Shown: positions 1-9,637, counted from the stretch's first letter. The stretch is 64,000 bases of DNA from Haloferax mediterranei ATCC 33500 (GCF_000306765.2 NC_017941.2:2170001-2234000), one strand, 5' to 3'. Notes: generated by a model not told the origin, from the letters alone. Translations and numbers: made by a program.

Positions 1-1049
1 AGGCGGTCGAGGATATCGGATACCCCGCCGCTATCAAGGCGCAGGTACACGTCGGTGGGCGTGGAAAGGCTGGCGGCATCAAGATCGCCATGGACGAAGA
101 CGAGGCTCGACAGGCCGCCGAGGACATCCTCGGAATGGACCTCAAAGGCTACACGGTCGAGAAGGTACTCGTCGAGGCCGGCGTCGACTTCGAAAACGAA
201 CTGTACGTGGGTATCACGATGGACCGAAGCGAGGGCAAGCCCGTCGCGATGGTCTCGACGGAGGGTGGCGTCAACATCGAGGAAGTCGCAGAAGAGACCC
301 CCGAAGCCATCGCGCGCGAGCACATCGACCCCGCGTTCGGCCTGCACCCGTACCAGGCCCGCAAGATCGTTTTCGAGGCGGGAATCCCCCGCGACGTCGC
401 CTTCGACGTCGCCTCGTTCCTCTCGACGCTCTACGACCTCTACGAGGCCAACGACGCGTCGGACATCGAAATCAACCCCGTCATGATTACGTCCGACCGC
501 GATGTCGTCGCTGCGGACGCCGTCATGAACATCGACGACGACGCGCTCTTCCGCCACGAGGACCTCGCGGCGATGGAAGAGGACTCCTACGAGGACGAAC
601 TCGAAGCCAAAGCTGGCGAATACGGCTTCGACTACGTCCGTCTGTCGGGCAACGTCGGTATCATCGGCAACGGTGCCGGACTCGTCATGACGACGCTCGA
701 CCTCGTCGACTACTTCGGTGGCTCCCCCGCCAACTTCCTCGACATCGGTGGCGGCGCGAAGGCCGAGCGCGTGGCGAACGCGCTGGACATGGTCTTCTCG
801 GACGAGAACGTCGACTCTGTCGTCTTCAACATCTTCGGCGGCATCACCCGCGGTGACGAGGTCGCCAAGGGTATCAACGAAGCGCTGGAGCAGTTCGACG
901 AGATTCCGAAACCGGTCGTCGTCCGCCTCGCGGGCACGAACGCCGAAGAGGGGATGGAGATTCTGAACACGGAACTCGTACAGGTCGAAGGGACGCTGGA
1001 GAACGCCGTCCAGCGTGCCGTCGAGAACGCACAGGAGGTGTCCCAATGA
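1..1049 (+). CDS. sucC: Succinate-CoA ligase (ADP-forming) beta subunit, 5' partial
   Basis: Beta chain of succinyl-CoA synthetase in the TCA cycle, which makes ATP from succinyl-CoA with the SucD alpha chain. The frame is open from the first bases of the window (codons from position 3), so the start lies upstream; about 348 residues are visible of the usual 380 or so. The ATP-grasp part begins with [13 protein letters not shown] near base 51, and the C-terminal ligase part has [32 protein letters not shown] and [10 protein letters not shown]. An ATG at 90 is internal because homologous residues continue upstream of it. The stop overlaps the sucD start (ATGA), typical of a coupled heterodimer pair. 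Confidence 0.97.
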   Translation, partial: AVEDIGYPAAIKAQVHVGGRGKAGGIKIAMDEDEARQAAEDILGMDLKGYTVEKVLVEAGVDFENELYVGITMDRSEGKPVAMVSTEGGVNIEEVAEETPEAIAREHIDPAFGLHPYQARKIVFEAGIPRDVAFDVASFLSTLYDLYEANDASDIEINPVMITSDRDVVAADAVMNIDDDALFRHEDLAAMEEDSYEDELEAKAGEYGFDYVRLSGNVGIIGNGAGLVMTTLDLVDYFGGSPANFLDIGGGAKAERVANALDMVFSDENVDSVVFNIFGGITRGDEVAKGINEALEQFDEIPKPVVVRLAGTNAEEGMEILNTELVQVEGTLENAVQRAVENAQEVSQ

Positions 1050-1915
1050 GCATTTTCGTCGACGACGACACGCGGGTAGTTGTACAGGGTATCACCGGTG
1101 GGGAAGGCAAGTTCCACACCCAGCAGATGATGGAATACGGCACGAACGTCGTTGCTGGTGCGGTCCCCGGCAAGGGCGGTCAGGAAGTCGAAGGCGTTCC
1201 CGTCTACGACACCGTCGCCGAGGCCGTCGAAGAGGAAGACGCCAACGCCTCCGTCGTGTTCGTCCCGCCGGCGTTCGCCGGCGACGCCATCTTCGAGGCA
1301 CTCGACACGGACCTCGACCTCGTCGTGGCCATCACCGAGGGCGTCCCGACGCAGGACATGGCCAAGGTCAACAAGCGCCTGTCCGAAGTCGACACGCGCC
1401 TCATCGGCCCCAACTGTCCGGGAATCATCACGCCCGGCGAGGCCAAACTCGGCATCCTCCCCGGTAACATCTTCGAGGAGGGGAACGTCGGACTCGTCTC
1501 GCGTTCCGGCACCCTCACGTATCAGGTCGTTTCGAACCTGACCGAGCGCGGCATCGGCCAGACCACCGCTATCGGTATCGGTGGCGACCCAATCATCGGC
1601 ACGTCGTTCGTCGACGCTCTCGAAGCGTTCGAGAACGACCCCGACACGCACGCCGTCGTCATGTGCGGTGAGATCGGTGGCGAAGACGAAGAGCAGGCGG
1701 CGAAGTTCATCGCCGAGAACATGGACACGCCCGTCGCTGGCTTTATCGCCGGCCGCACGGCACCGCCGGGCAAGCGCATGGGTCACGCCGGCGCTATCGT
1801 CTCCGGTTCCGGAACCGGTACCGCGGAGTCCAAGATTTCCGCCCTCAACGACGCGGGCGTCCCCGTCGGCGACACCCCCGAGGAAGTCGCCGACCACATC
1901 GAAGACTTCCTCTAA
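1046..1915 (+). CDS. sucD: Succinate-CoA ligase (ADP-forming) alpha subunit
   Basis: 289 residues, full family length. It binds CoA and carries the phosphohistidine intermediate of succinyl-CoA synthetase. The CoA-binding Rossmann part starts with [18 protein letters not shown], followed by [22 protein letters not shown] and [12 protein letters not shown]. The active-site histidine is in [13 protein letters not shown], near residue 247. It overlaps sucC by four bases and is followed after 12 bp by a convergent gene, so sucCD is a two-gene unit ending here. Confidence 0.98.
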   Translation: MSIFVDDDTRVVVQGITGGEGKFHTQQMMEYGTNVVAGAVPGKGGQEVEGVPVYDTVAEAVEEEDANASVVFVPPAFAGDAIFEALDTDLDLVVAITEGVPTQDMAKVNKRLSEVDTRLIGPNCPGIITPGEAKLGILPGNIFEEGNVGLVSRSGTLTYQVVSNLTERGIGQTTAIGIGGDPIIGTSFVDALEAFENDPDTHAVVMCGEIGGEDEEQAAKFIAENMDTPVAGFIAGRTAPPGKRMGHAGAIVSGSGTGTAESKISALNDAGVPVGDTPEEVADHIEDFL

Positions 1916-1927
1916 GTCTTCCTCTCG

Positions 1928-2227
1928 CTATCTTCGTTTTAGCCGCGTTCCACATAGCCCACAGCGTCTGCTCTCGACCGTGTTCGGTGCGCCACACCCC
2001 TGACAAACGGTCATCTGTTGGTGCGACTTTTCCCGGGCGGATTGGAGAAACGCGGTCGGGTCGAGAGACGTTCCGGCCGTCCCGGCATCCTCGTCGAGTC
2101 TGTCGAGGACGCGCTCGACGAGCGCATCGTCTCGCATGGCGTCGAGGAGACGGACGAACCCGACGAACATGAGCGAGGGCGCAACGATGCAGAACCCCGC
2201 TACGAGGAGGCGAAAGCCAACGCCCAT
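1928..2227 (-). CDS. Small membrane protein with C-terminal zinc ribbon
   Basis: 99 residues. One N-terminal hydrophobic helix (about residues 5-28, LLVAGFCIVAPSLMFVGF) is followed by an acidic linker and a C-terminal double CxxC zinc-ribbon (CQGCGAPN, then CGLCGTRLKRR). This fits the many haloarchaeal membrane-anchored small zinc-finger proteins of unknown job. It is convergent with sucD (12-bp gap) and divergent from the transducer gene. I recognise the architecture but no specific function. A real gene is likely because of the conserved-looking Cys spacing and good Haloferax codon use. Confidence 0.75.
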   Translation of the reverse strand: MGVGFRLLVAGFCIVAPSLMFVGFVRLLDAMRDDALVERVLDRLDEDAGTAGTSLDPTAFLQSAREKSHQQMTVCQGCGAPNTVESRRCGLCGTRLKRR

Positions 2228-2281
2228 GAGGTCTGCTAGCGCCCAGCAACAATGTGGTTGACGTTCGGAGCGGTGACGGCT

Positions 2282-2342
2282 GCGTTAAAAAACGCTCTCC
2301 GAGAATCGCAATCGAACCCACAATAATATCGAATTTGATATT
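2282..2342. repeat. Two short inverted repeats upstream of the transducer gene
   Basis: GCGTT-AAAA-AACGC at 2282-2295, and AATATC-GAATTT-GATATT (perfect 6-bp arms) at 2325-2342, lie between two divergent genes, 43-104 bp before the transducer ATG. The second is positioned like an operator or promoter-proximal site. Function is inferred from position only. Confidence 0.4.
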
Positions 2343-2385
2343 CAGAAACGCGGATTTATGCACGTCATTCTGGTCGGTTTCTCTA

Positions 2386-4734
2386 ATGGCTGATACTATC
2401 GTTGAGGAGGCCGAAAGACGGCTCCCTGATGCGATTACAGAAAGTTACATACGTCGGCTCGTCTCCGCGATGCTTCTCGTTTCCGTCCTCGTAGCTGGTG
2501 TCGGAATCATTCAGTATCAACAGACGGCATCCAGCATCGACGAAGACGCCCGCGCCGACCTCCTGACCGAGGCAGAACGCGAGGCACTGCAAGTCAATTC
2601 GTGGTTCGAAGAACGCGAACGGCTCGCGAGTATCGTCGCTGCCGACCCGTCGGCGGGGAGTACCCTCGGGGACCGTTCCTCTACGGCGCTCACGCAGGCG
2701 AAGACCGATATGCCCGACGACGTCGCGGCGTTGCACTTCGTGAACACCGAAACGACCACCGTCATTGGGTCGTCAGAAGACGGTGCTGTCGGTACACCGC
2801 TGTTCGAGAACGGAACGCTCCCGCTCCCAGACCGCGCCGACCTCTCTGATGAGGGCGTCGAGCGAACCACGGTTTTCGTCAAGGACGGCGTCGCCTACAT
2901 GGGCTTTGTCGCGCCGCTTCCCTCCCTCGAACCCCACGCAATCGTCCTCGTGGCCGAAGCATCGTCGCTCGGGACCGCACTCGACGGAAATCGACTCGAC
3001 GGTGGATTCGCCCAACTCGTGACGAAAAACGGGACCGTCCTGTACGACGGTGGCGGCGGCCAATCGAACGTCGCATACCCCGCAACGAATTCTGACTCCC
3101 TCAGCGATGCGTTCGCCGGTGAAGTTGGCGTCTCGCGTCTTTCGCCGGTTGAGGGGTTCATCTCTTCGCCACATGTCGTCGCGCACGTCCCGGTTTACGG
3201 TGGTGACGTGCTTCTCCTGCACGCGCCCGCAAGCAGCGTCTTCGCACTCTCTCGGAGCGTCGGATTCCAGATTGCGACGCTTCTGTTCCTCTTTATGCTC
3301 GGGCTCGGCGCGTTCGCATTCATCATCCGCGGCAACACCGCAGTTCCGCTCGTCAACCTCGAATCGACCGTCTCCGAACTCCGCAAGGGGGACCTCGACG
3401 TGGAACTCGAAACGACCCGCGACGACGAATTCGGACAGGTCGTCCGCGGCATCGACAACCTCCGAAACGACCTCCGTGACCAACGCGCCGACGCCGGTGA
3501 GTACAGCGAAGCGATGACTCGGGCGGCGGACGGCGACCTCAGAGTTCGCCTTCCGACCGATTCGAACAGCCAAGATATGGCGCTTGTCGCGGAGGCATAC
3601 AACGAAATGATGGACGATATCGAACAGACCGTCGGAACGGTCAAAGCATTCGGTGAAGACGTGACAACGCTCGCTAATCGCGTTGCCTCGCGGGCCGACG
3701 ATGTCTCGTCCGCAAGCGAGGAAGTATCGGGGTCCATCCAGCAGATTTCCGACGGTGCAAGCGAGCAAACGGAGAATCTGATGGCCGCCGCCGACGAGAT
3801 AAACGACCTCTCAGCGTCGATTCAACAGATTGCTTCGTCCGCGGACGAACTCGTGCGCCTGACCGAGGAAGCGGAGGCCCGCTCGCGTGACGGCCAGTCC
3901 GCCGCTACCGACGCCCTCGACGATATCGACGCAGTTCGGTCGGAAACCGAAGCGACCGTCACCGAAGTCAACGAACTGGACGACCGCCTCGAACAGATCG
4001 AGCAAATCGTCGAAGTCATCACGGAAATCGCGGAACAGACGGATATCCTCGCGCTCAACGCGAACATCGAAGCAGCCCGCGCAGGCGAGGCCGGCGAAGG
4101 ATTCGCTGTCGTCTCCAACGAGGTCAAGCAGTTGGCACAGGAGACGAAGTCCTCCGCCGCGGACATCGAAGCACTCGTCGAAGAAATCGAAAGCCAGCGC
4201 GATGCCGTTGTCACTCGCATCGAACGGATGCGCGACCAGGTCGAAGAGAGCGCAACCTCGGTCGACGAGGCGCTTGCGTCCTTCGACGGCATCGTCGAGC
4301 GCGTCGAAGACACGACTGCGAGCGTCCACGAGATTTCTGACGCGACGAGCAGCCAGGCGGATTCTTCACAGGAGGTGCTGTCGATGACCGACGAGATTGC
4401 GGGTATCTCCGAGGAGACAACCGCCGAAGCGCAGAACGTCTCCGCCGCCGCCGAACAGCAGACCGCTGCACTCGACGGTGTCAATCAGGACGTACGCGAA
4501 CTCTCGACGAACGTCAACCACCTCGACGAACTCCTCGACGCCTTCGAGGTCGGAGACGAATCCGACGTCTCGTCAACGGGGAACAAAAACGGCGTCTCGT
4601 CAACGGGGAACGAAACCGACATCGGGCCGACAACAGACGACGTACGCTCCGCCGACGATGAAGCGCCGACACAGCAGTCCGAACCCACTTCCAAACTGTC
4701 TCACGAGCAGGCAGAGTCAGTCGCGGACGACTGA
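2386..4734 (+). CDS. Methyl-accepting transducer (halobacterial transducer protein)
   Basis: 782 residues from ATG 2386, chosen over an upstream in-frame GTG because the product then begins [12 protein letters not shown] just before the first membrane helix (about residues 27-46). A roughly 260-residue extracytoplasmic sensory domain follows, then a second helix ([22 protein letters not shown]), a HAMP domain ([19 protein letters not shown]), and a long coiled-coil signalling domain. The signalling tip is [20 protein letters not shown] and [20 protein letters not shown]. It signals to CheA/CheW to bias archaellum rotation; the ligand is unknown. The Glu/Gln-rich helices hold methylation sites. 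The C-terminus has a nine-residue in-frame repeat ([18 protein letters not shown]). It is followed after 2 bp by a CBS protein gene, probably cotranscribed. Confidence 0.95.
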   Translation: MADTIVEEAERRLPDAITESYIRRLVSAMLLVSVLVAGVGIIQYQQTASSIDEDARADLLTEAEREALQVNSWFEERERLASIVAADPSAGSTLGDRSSTALTQAKTDMPDDVAALHFVNTETTTVIGSSEDGAVGTPLFENGTLPLPDRADLSDEGVERTTVFVKDGVAYMGFVAPLPSLEPHAIVLVAEASSLGTALDGNRLDGGFAQLVTKNGTVLYDGGGGQSNVAYPATNSDSLSDAFAGEVGVSRLSPVEGFISSPHVVAHVPVYGGDVLLLHAPASSVFALSRSVGFQIATLLFLFMLGLGAFAFIIRGNTAVPLVNLESTVSELRKGDLDVELETTRDDEFGQVVRGIDNLRNDLRDQRADAGEYSEAMTRAADGDLRVRLPTDSNSQDMALVAEAYNEMMDDIEQTVGTVKAFGEDVTTLANRVASRADDVSSASEEVSGSIQQISDGASEQTENLMAAADEINDLSASIQQIASSADELVRLTEEAEARSRDGQSAATDALDDIDAVRSETEATVTEVNELDDRLEQIEQIVEVITEIAEQTDILALNANIEAARAGEAGEGFAVVSNEVKQLAQETKSSAADIEALVEEIESQRDAVVTRIERMRDQVEESATSVDEALASFDGIVERVEDTTASVHEISDATSSQADSSQEVLSMTDEIAGISEETTAEAQNVSAAAEQQTAALDGVNQDVRELSTNVNHLDELLDAFEVGDESDVSSTGNKNGVSSTGNETDIGPTTDDVRSADDEAPTQQSEPTSKLSHEQAESVADD
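4566..4611 (+). repeat. 19-bp direct repeat in the transducer C-terminal tail
   Basis: The 19-mer CGTCTCGTCAACGGGGAAC occurs at 4566-4584 and 4593-4611. The 27-bp period keeps frame, giving a nine-residue repeat in the disordered tail after the signalling domain. This looks like a small slippage duplication. Confidence 0.75.
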
Positions 4735-4736
4735 CC

Positions 4737-5174
4737 ATGCGCGTGGACGAAATCATGACCGAAGCGGTGGCAACCGTCGGCTTGGATGCCAGTATCGCCG
4801 ACTGCGCGCGGACCATGCTTCGGGAGGGTGCGGGGAGCGTCGTCGTGACGACGGACGACCGCCCCGTCGGTATCGTCACCGAGTCCGATGCTCTCCAAGC
4901 GGGTGTCGCGGCTGGCAAACCGCTGTCAGCGATTCCGGCGCGTTCGACCATGTCGAACCCAATCAAGTGGGTCCGGCCGGATTCGACAACTCGCGTCGCC
5001 GCCGAGAAGATGCGCGACCAGCACGTGAAGAAACTCGTCGTCGTCGACGGCGCGGATATGGTCGGCATCGTGACGGCGACCGACATCGCGTTTCACCTCT
5101 CCGATGTCGCCCGAGGCATCGGTGAGATGGTCGAACTGAAAGACAAGTGGGAATCCGACCGACGGTTCCGATAG
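4737..5174 (+). CDS. Two-CBS-domain protein
   Basis: 145 residues with tandem CBS domains: residues about 1-60 (MRVDEIMTEAVATVG ... GSVVVTTDDRPVGIVTESD) and about 70-130 (MSNPIKWVRPDSTTRVAAEKM ... KKLVVVDGADMVGIVTATDI). Each has the family's hxVGIVT strand before an acidic residue. CBS pairs bind adenosyl nucleotides and act as energy or ligand sensors. The gene starts 2 bp after the transducer stop, so it is probably in the same transcript; a link to taxis is plausible but only from position. Confidence 0.9.
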   Translation: MRVDEIMTEAVATVGLDASIADCARTMLREGAGSVVVTTDDRPVGIVTESDALQAGVAAGKPLSAIPARSTMSNPIKWVRPDSTTRVAAEKMRDQHVKKLVVVDGADMVGIVTATDIAFHLSDVARGIGEMVELKDKWESDRRFR

Positions 5175-5266
5175 TCGCAGGTCGTCGTTCACTCTTCGGT
5201 TGCGGTCTCGTTACTGTTTGCCCGGCGAAGAATTGATACTATCTTCTCTCTTCTAATTCGTAACAA

Positions 5267-5749
5267 GTGCGCGAGAGAATAGCGTCGGTTCGGACCCGCA
5301 TTCGGACGGGACTCGAACGGGCCTTCGCGGCGGAACACACCCCGCACGAGATTGCCGCGAGCTTTGCGTTTGGCGTGTTTATCGTGGCGATGCCGACCGC
5401 GGGAACTGCATTCGCGCTGTTCGCACTCGTCGCGTACTTCGTCAACCGGGCGAGCAAACTCGCGCTCGCCGCCACGCTCGTCGTGTTCAACCCGCCGGTC
5501 AAGTGGGCCGTCTACGGCGCGAGCTTTTGGCTCGGGTCGTACCTGCTCGGGCCGGTCCCCGGTGTGTCCCTCTCCGACGTCTCGCTCACCGCCGGTATCG
5601 ACATCGTCCTCCGACAACTGCTCGGAAACACGATTCTCGCCGTCGCCATGGCGCTCGTCGGCTATATGATTGTGTTGCAGCTTGCGCAGTTTCATCGGCG
5701 GCGAAAAGAAGTGGGTACGAATGAGTCGTGGGTAGATATTTTCTCGTGA
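5267..5749 (+). CDS. DUF2062 membrane protein
   Basis: 160 residues from a GTG at 5267; no ATG fits before the conserved N-terminus. It has the DUF2062 pattern: a basic amphipathic N-terminus, then ASFAFGVFIVAMPTAGT, three hydrophobic segments, NPPVKWAVYGASFWLG, and a final helix (ILAVAMALVGYMIVLQ) with a basic tail. The domain is widespread but biochemically undefined; it is often found near glycosyltransferases or as a stand-alone inner membrane protein. No operon partner is evident here. Confidence 0.85.
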   Translation: MRERIASVRTRIRTGLERAFAAEHTPHEIAASFAFGVFIVAMPTAGTAFALFALVAYFVNRASKLALAATLVVFNPPVKWAVYGASFWLGSYLLGPVPGVSLSDVSLTAGIDIVLRQLLGNTILAVAMALVGYMIVLQLAQFHRRRKEVGTNESWVDIFS

Positions 5750-5761
5750 CAATATAATTTA

Positions 5762-5828
5762 GATTTGAACCTCGCCGAGACGTGCTCGCTCACGTTGTTC
5801 GCTGTGCGCGACTCGTCTGGTTCAAATC
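5762..5828. repeat. Inverted repeat with tRNA T-arm-like arms
   Basis: GATTTGAAC at 5762-5770 and its exact complement GTTCAAATC at 5820-5828 flank a GC-rich 49-bp middle. The arms resemble the T-arm of tRNA genes and the same GATTTGAAC word occurs inside both nearby tRNA-Val genes (minus strand). It sits 80 bp downstream of the tRNA 3' ends. It may be a tRNA-derived remnant or a transcript-end structure; neither is proven. Confidence 0.5.
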
Positions 5829-5910
5829 CGCCGTGACCATTTTCGATTCCACGGACTCCTCGCTCTGCTCACTACGTTCGCTCCGCTCGTCGTTGCGAGG
5901 AATCAGAAAA

Positions 5911-5985
5911 TGGGTTGGGGCAGATTTGAACTGCCGGCCTCCTCCATGTCAAGGAGGTGTCATAACCAGACTAGACCACCAACCC
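5911..5985 (-). tRNA. tRNA-Val (GAC)
   Basis: 75 bases folding as a full cloverleaf on the minus strand: acceptor GGGTTGG/CCAACCC with discriminator A, D-arm with GG in the loop, anticodon arm CCTCC-TTGACAT-GGAGG giving anticodon GAC, a 5-base variable loop, and T-arm GGCAG-TTCAAAT-CTGCC. CCA is not encoded. It is identical in sequence to the copy 46 bp upstream and is probably processed from the same transcript. Confidence 0.96.
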
Positions 5986-6031
5986 GGTGTGTTGCTGACA
6001 TCGACCGAACTCCAAAACGTGGGAAGAGTAG

Positions 6032-6106
6032 TGGGTTGGGGCAGATTTGAACTGCCGGCCTCCTCCATGTCAAGGAGGTGTCATAACCAGACTAGACCAC
6101 CAACCC
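6032..6106 (-). tRNA. tRNA-Val (GAC), second copy
   Basis: Same 75-base sequence and fold as the copy at 5911-5985, anticodon GAC, no encoded CCA and no intron. This is the promoter-proximal copy. The two genes read valine GUC/GUU codons, which are very common in this high-GC genome, consistent with a tandem dosage duplication. Confidence 0.96.
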
Positions 6107-6155
6107 GGTTACGGTGCTTCCCACGCCCGTTCGGACGTATCTCTCCGTTATCCGG

Positions 6156-6180
6156 GGTTACAATTTAAGCTTTCGAATCG
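6156..6180 (-). promoter_or_regulatory. Probable tRNA-Val promoter (BRE/TATA)
   Basis: On the minus strand the sequence reads CGAAAGCTTAAAT, a good haloarchaeal BRE plus TATA-like box, about 57-65 bp before the 5' end of the proximal tRNA. With the usual 25-bp spacing, transcription would start near 6140 with a short 5' leader. Confidence 0.6.
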
Positions 6181-6308
6181 GACCACGTGCGGCGATTCAC
6201 AGCACAGCACGCTCCCGACGACCCACACGGCCGAATCGTAGTCGTGCCGCCGGGTCATTCGGCCTGAGACGCACATCCGATGGCGGCGATTTTCGCCAGC
6301 CCGATATC

Positions 6309-6355
6309 CTTAAGACGATGTACGGATTTGTACATTGTAACCCGAACAAGTACAT
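6309..6355 (+). promoter_or_regulatory. trp operon promoter with TGTACA-type palindromes
   Basis: A TATA-like CTTAAG lies at 6309-6314. Just after it are ATGTAC (6318-6323) and GTACAT (6330-6335), perfect inverted arms around GGATTT, with TGTACA at 6329-6334, and a further GTACAT at 6350-6355. The expected start site is near 6337, so the palindromes overlap the start region, where a repressor would block transcription. TGTACA is the TRP-box core bound by TrpY in Methanothermobacter; a parallel regulator here is inferred. Confidence 0.55.
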
Positions 6356-6367
6356 CGGTGATTACCA

Positions 6368-7363
6368 ATGCAGGATTATATCGAACGTGTCACTGGCGGC
6401 TCGGACCTGACTGTCGAGGAGGCGCGGGAGGCCGCACAGGCGGTTTTCAACGGTGCGACGGAGGCGCAAATCGGCGCGCTGCTCACCGCTCTCCGCGCGA
6501 AAGGAGAAACAGAGGCCGAAATCGCCGGCTTCGCACAGGGCATGCGCGACGCCGCGTTGACCATCGAACCGTCCCGTGGGCCGCTCGTCGACACTTGCGG
6601 CACCGGCGGCGACGACTACAACACCATCAATGTCTCGACGACCAGCGCGCTCGTGGCTGCCGGGGCAGGCGCGGCGGTCGCCAAGCACGGCAACTACTCC
6701 GTCTCTTCTTCTTCTGGGAGTGCTGACGTGCTCGAAGTCGCCGGCGTGAACGTCGAAGCCAACCCCGACTCCGTCGAGGAGTGTATCGATACCAACGGTC
6801 TGGGATTCATGCTCGCGCCCGTGTTCCACCCCGCGATGAAAGCGGTCATCGGCCCGCGGAAAGAACTCGGCATGCGCACGATTTTCAACGTCCTCGGCCC
6901 GCTGACGAACCCTGCCGGGGCCGATGCGCAAGTGCTCGGCGTCTACGACCCAGACCTCGTTCCCATGATTGCCCGTGCGCTCTCTCACATGCCCGTCGAG
7001 CGCGCCCTCGTCGTCCACGGCTCCGGAATGGACGAAATCGCGCTCCACGACGCGACCACCGTGGCCGAAGTCAACGGCGACGAAATCACCGAGTACACGC
7101 TCACGCCGGGCGACCTCGGCCTCGAACAGGCACCGATTGACGCCGTTTCAGGCGGAACGCCGCAAGAGAATGCCCGCGACCTCGAAGGCATCCTGACCGG
7201 CGACGTGACCGGCGCGAAACGGGACCTCATCCTCGCCAATGCGGGGGCTGCCCTCTACGTGGCTGACCTCGCAGACTCGCTCGAAGACGGCGTCGACGCC
7301 GCCCGCGACGCTATCGACACCGGCGCGGCGAAAGCCAAACTCGACGCGCTCCGGGAGGCGTGA
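6368..7363 (+). CDS. trpD: Anthranilate phosphoribosyltransferase
   Basis: 331 residues, normal length. It transfers phosphoribose from PRPP to anthranilate, the second step of tryptophan synthesis. Family motifs are all present: DTCGTGGDDYNTINVST (PRPP/Mg site, about residues 75-91), KHGNYSVSSSSGSADVLE, GPRKELGMRTIFNVLGPLTN and an acidic metal site near the C-terminus. It is the first gene of trpDFEG, and trpF starts one base after its stop. The trpCBA genes are not in this window, which agrees with the split trp organisation known in Haloferax. Confidence 0.98.
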   Translation: MQDYIERVTGGSDLTVEEAREAAQAVFNGATEAQIGALLTALRAKGETEAEIAGFAQGMRDAALTIEPSRGPLVDTCGTGGDDYNTINVSTTSALVAAGAGAAVAKHGNYSVSSSSGSADVLEVAGVNVEANPDSVEECIDTNGLGFMLAPVFHPAMKAVIGPRKELGMRTIFNVLGPLTNPAGADAQVLGVYDPDLVPMIARALSHMPVERALVVHGSGMDEIALHDATTVAEVNGDEITEYTLTPGDLGLEQAPIDAVSGGTPQENARDLEGILTGDVTGAKRDLILANAGAALYVADLADSLEDGVDAARDAIDTGAAKAKLDALREA

Positions 7364-7364
7364 G

Positions 7365-8021
7365 ATGGTTCGTGTGAAAGTCTGTGGCGTCACCCGCGAA
7401 TCCGACCTCGAAGCCGTCGCCGCTACCGGCGCAGATGCGGTCGGCGCTATCTGTGACGTACCTGTCGACACACCGCGAGAAGTTGACGCCGCACGCGCTC
7501 GGGAACTGTTCGCCGCCGCGCCGCCGTTTCTCTCGACGGTGCTCGTGACGATGCCCGAGTCGGTCGAACACGCACGCGAACTCGTCCGCGAGGTACAACC
7601 CGATGTACTCCAACTCCACACAGACCTCCCGGCCGACGAACTTGCTGCGCTCCGCGATGAAGGCGTTCGCATCGTCCCGGTCGTCGAAGCGACTGCGGTC
7701 GAACGCGCACGCGCTCTCGCGCCCGCTGTGGACGCCATCCTCGTTGACACACCCTCTGCGTCGGGTGCCGGCGGAACCGGACAGACACACGATTGGGACG
7801 CTTCCCGGTCGCTCGCAGACGCTGTCGACGTTCCAGTGATACTCGCCGGCGGGCTGACCCCCGAGAACGTCGCCGACGCGGTGCGGACGGTCGCCCCCTA
7901 CGGCGTCGACGTTGCAAGCGGCGTCGAGGCCGACGGTGGCGTCAAAGACCACGGTGCGGTTCGTACCTTCGTCACTGAAGCGAAAGCTGCACGCGAAGAA
8001 TACGAAGAGGTGCTCGCGTGA
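7365..8021 (+). CDS. trpF: Phosphoribosylanthranilate isomerase
   Basis: 218 residues from ATG 7365 (MVRVKVCGVTRESDL), one base after the trpD stop; an upstream in-frame start would run through trpD. It is a TIM-barrel enzyme performing the Amadori rearrangement to CdRP. KVCGVTRE carries the catalytic Cys, the other acid is in ILVDTPSASGAGGTGQTHDW, and the phosphate-binding end is ILAGGLTPENV and DVASGVEADGGVKD. Its stop overlaps the trpE start (GTGA). Confidence 0.97.
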   Translation: MVRVKVCGVTRESDLEAVAATGADAVGAICDVPVDTPREVDAARARELFAAAPPFLSTVLVTMPESVEHARELVREVQPDVLQLHTDLPADELAALRDEGVRIVPVVEATAVERARALAPAVDAILVDTPSASGAGGTGQTHDWDASRSLADAVDVPVILAGGLTPENVADAVRTVAPYGVDVASGVEADGGVKDHGAVRTFVTEAKAAREEYEEVLA

Positions 8022-9637
8022 CGCGCCCTGAGACCGACCGCGACGAATTCGTCGAACTCGTCGCCAATGTCGACGAGCAACGCTCGTCGGCCTGCCAGAC
8101 GCAGTCCGGCGACGCCGAAAGAGCCGTGGTGACGCATCTCGTCTCGGAACTCGACGTAGACGTCGACCCGCTCGCCGCGTACACTGCGCTCGCGGACCGG
8201 AGCGACTACGGCTTCCTCTTAGAGAGCGCAGAGAAAGTCTCTTCCAGCAATCCGCAAGGTGCGTTCTCGTCGCAGACGACGACTGCAGACTCTCACGCCC
8301 GCTTCTCGTTCGTCGGCTACGACCCCGAAGCAGTCGTGACCGTCGGTCCCGACGGTGTCGACGTAACCGACCTCGGCGGCCCCGCCGCGGAATTCGTCGG
8401 CGAGGCTGACGGCGACGTACTCGACTCGCTTCGCGGTGCGCTTCCCGACCTCCCACGAATCAACTTCCCCGAGACTGACCGCCAGACGCTCACCGGCGGG
8501 CTGGTCGGATTCCTCGCCTACGAGGCCGTCTACGACCTCTGGTTGGACGAAGTCGGCCGCGAGCGCCCCGAGACTGACGACCCGGATGCCGAGTTCGTTC
8601 TCACAACACGGACGCTCGCATTCGACCACCGCGAAGACACCGTCCGTTTAGTCTGTACACCGGTCGTGACGCCTGACGACGACCCGGGAGCAGTCTACGA
8701 CGAAGTCGTCGCGGAGGCCGAACGAGTCGCCGAGAAACTCGCCGCGGCGGACGACCCCTCACCCGGTGGCTTCGAACGAACCGGCGAGGAAGCAGGGTCT
8801 CGTGAGTCGTACGAAGCCGCAGTCCGGCAGACGAAAGAACACGTCCGCGACGGCGACATCTATCAGGGTGTCCTCTCCCGGACTCGGAAACTCCGGGGAC
8901 AAATCGACCCTGTCGGTCTGTACGCCTCGCTCCGCGAGGTGAACCCATCACCCTACATGTACCTCCTCCGCCACGGTGACCGGCGCGTGGTTGGGGCGAG
9001 TCCCGAGACACTCGTCTCCGTCGGCGGCGACCGCGTCGCCGTCAACCCCATCGCAGGCACGTGCCAACGGGGGTCCGGCCCAGTCGAAGACCGTCGTCTC
9101 GCCGGCGAACTCCTCGCCGATTCGAAAGAGCGGTCCGAACACACCATGCTGGTCGACCTCGGCCGCAACGACGTTCGCCGGGTCGCAAAACCCGGCAGCG
9201 TCCGCGTCGAAGACTTCATGAGCATCATCAAATACAGCCACGTCCAGCACATCGAATCGACCGTCACGGGGACGGTCGACGACGACTCCGATGCCTTCGA
9301 CGCCACGCGCGCGACGTTCCCCGCGGGAACGCTGACCGGTGCACCGAAAGTCCGCGCAATGGAGATTATCGATGACCTCGAAGACGAACCGCGCGGCGTC
9401 TACGGCGGCGGCGTCGGCTACTACTCGTGGACCGGTGATGCCGACATGGCCATCGTCATCCGGACGGCGACGGTCGAATCCGACGGAAATGAAGACATTA
9501 TCACTGTCCGTGCTGGCGCGGGCCTCGTCGCCGACTCCGACCCGGCCTCGGAGTACGACGAGACTGAACAGAAGATGGGCGGCGTGCTCGACGCAATCCG
9601 TCGCATCGAGTACAAACCGACGGAGGTGCCGCGATGA
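8018..9637 (+). CDS. trpE: Anthranilate synthase component I
   Basis: 539 residues from a GTG that overlaps the trpF stop. It makes anthranilate from chorismate using ammonia delivered by TrpG. The chorismate-binding domain shows GGLVGFLAYEAVYDL, VNPSPYMYLLRHGD, NPIAGTCQRG, HTMLVDLGRNDVRRVA, FPAGTLTGAPKVRAMEII and GGGVGYYSWTGD. The N-terminal third carries the feedback-type domain (LLESAEKV, an LLES motif associated with tryptophan binding), so allosteric inhibition by Trp is likely. It overlaps trpG by four bases. Confidence 0.97.
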   Translation: MTRPETDRDEFVELVANVDEQRSSACQTQSGDAERAVVTHLVSELDVDVDPLAAYTALADRSDYGFLLESAEKVSSSNPQGAFSSQTTTADSHARFSFVGYDPEAVVTVGPDGVDVTDLGGPAAEFVGEADGDVLDSLRGALPDLPRINFPETDRQTLTGGLVGFLAYEAVYDLWLDEVGRERPETDDPDAEFVLTTRTLAFDHREDTVRLVCTPVVTPDDDPGAVYDEVVAEAERVAEKLAAADDPSPGGFERTGEEAGSRESYEAAVRQTKEHVRDGDIYQGVLSRTRKLRGQIDPVGLYASLREVNPSPYMYLLRHGDRRVVGASPETLVSVGGDRVAVNPIAGTCQRGSGPVEDRRLAGELLADSKERSEHTMLVDLGRNDVRRVAKPGSVRVEDFMSIIKYSHVQHIESTVTGTVDDDSDAFDATRATFPAGTLTGAPKVRAMEIIDDLEDEPRGVYGGGVGYYSWTGDADMAIVIRTATVESDGNEDIITVRAGAGLVADSDPASEYDETEQKMGGVLDAIRRIEYKPTEVPR

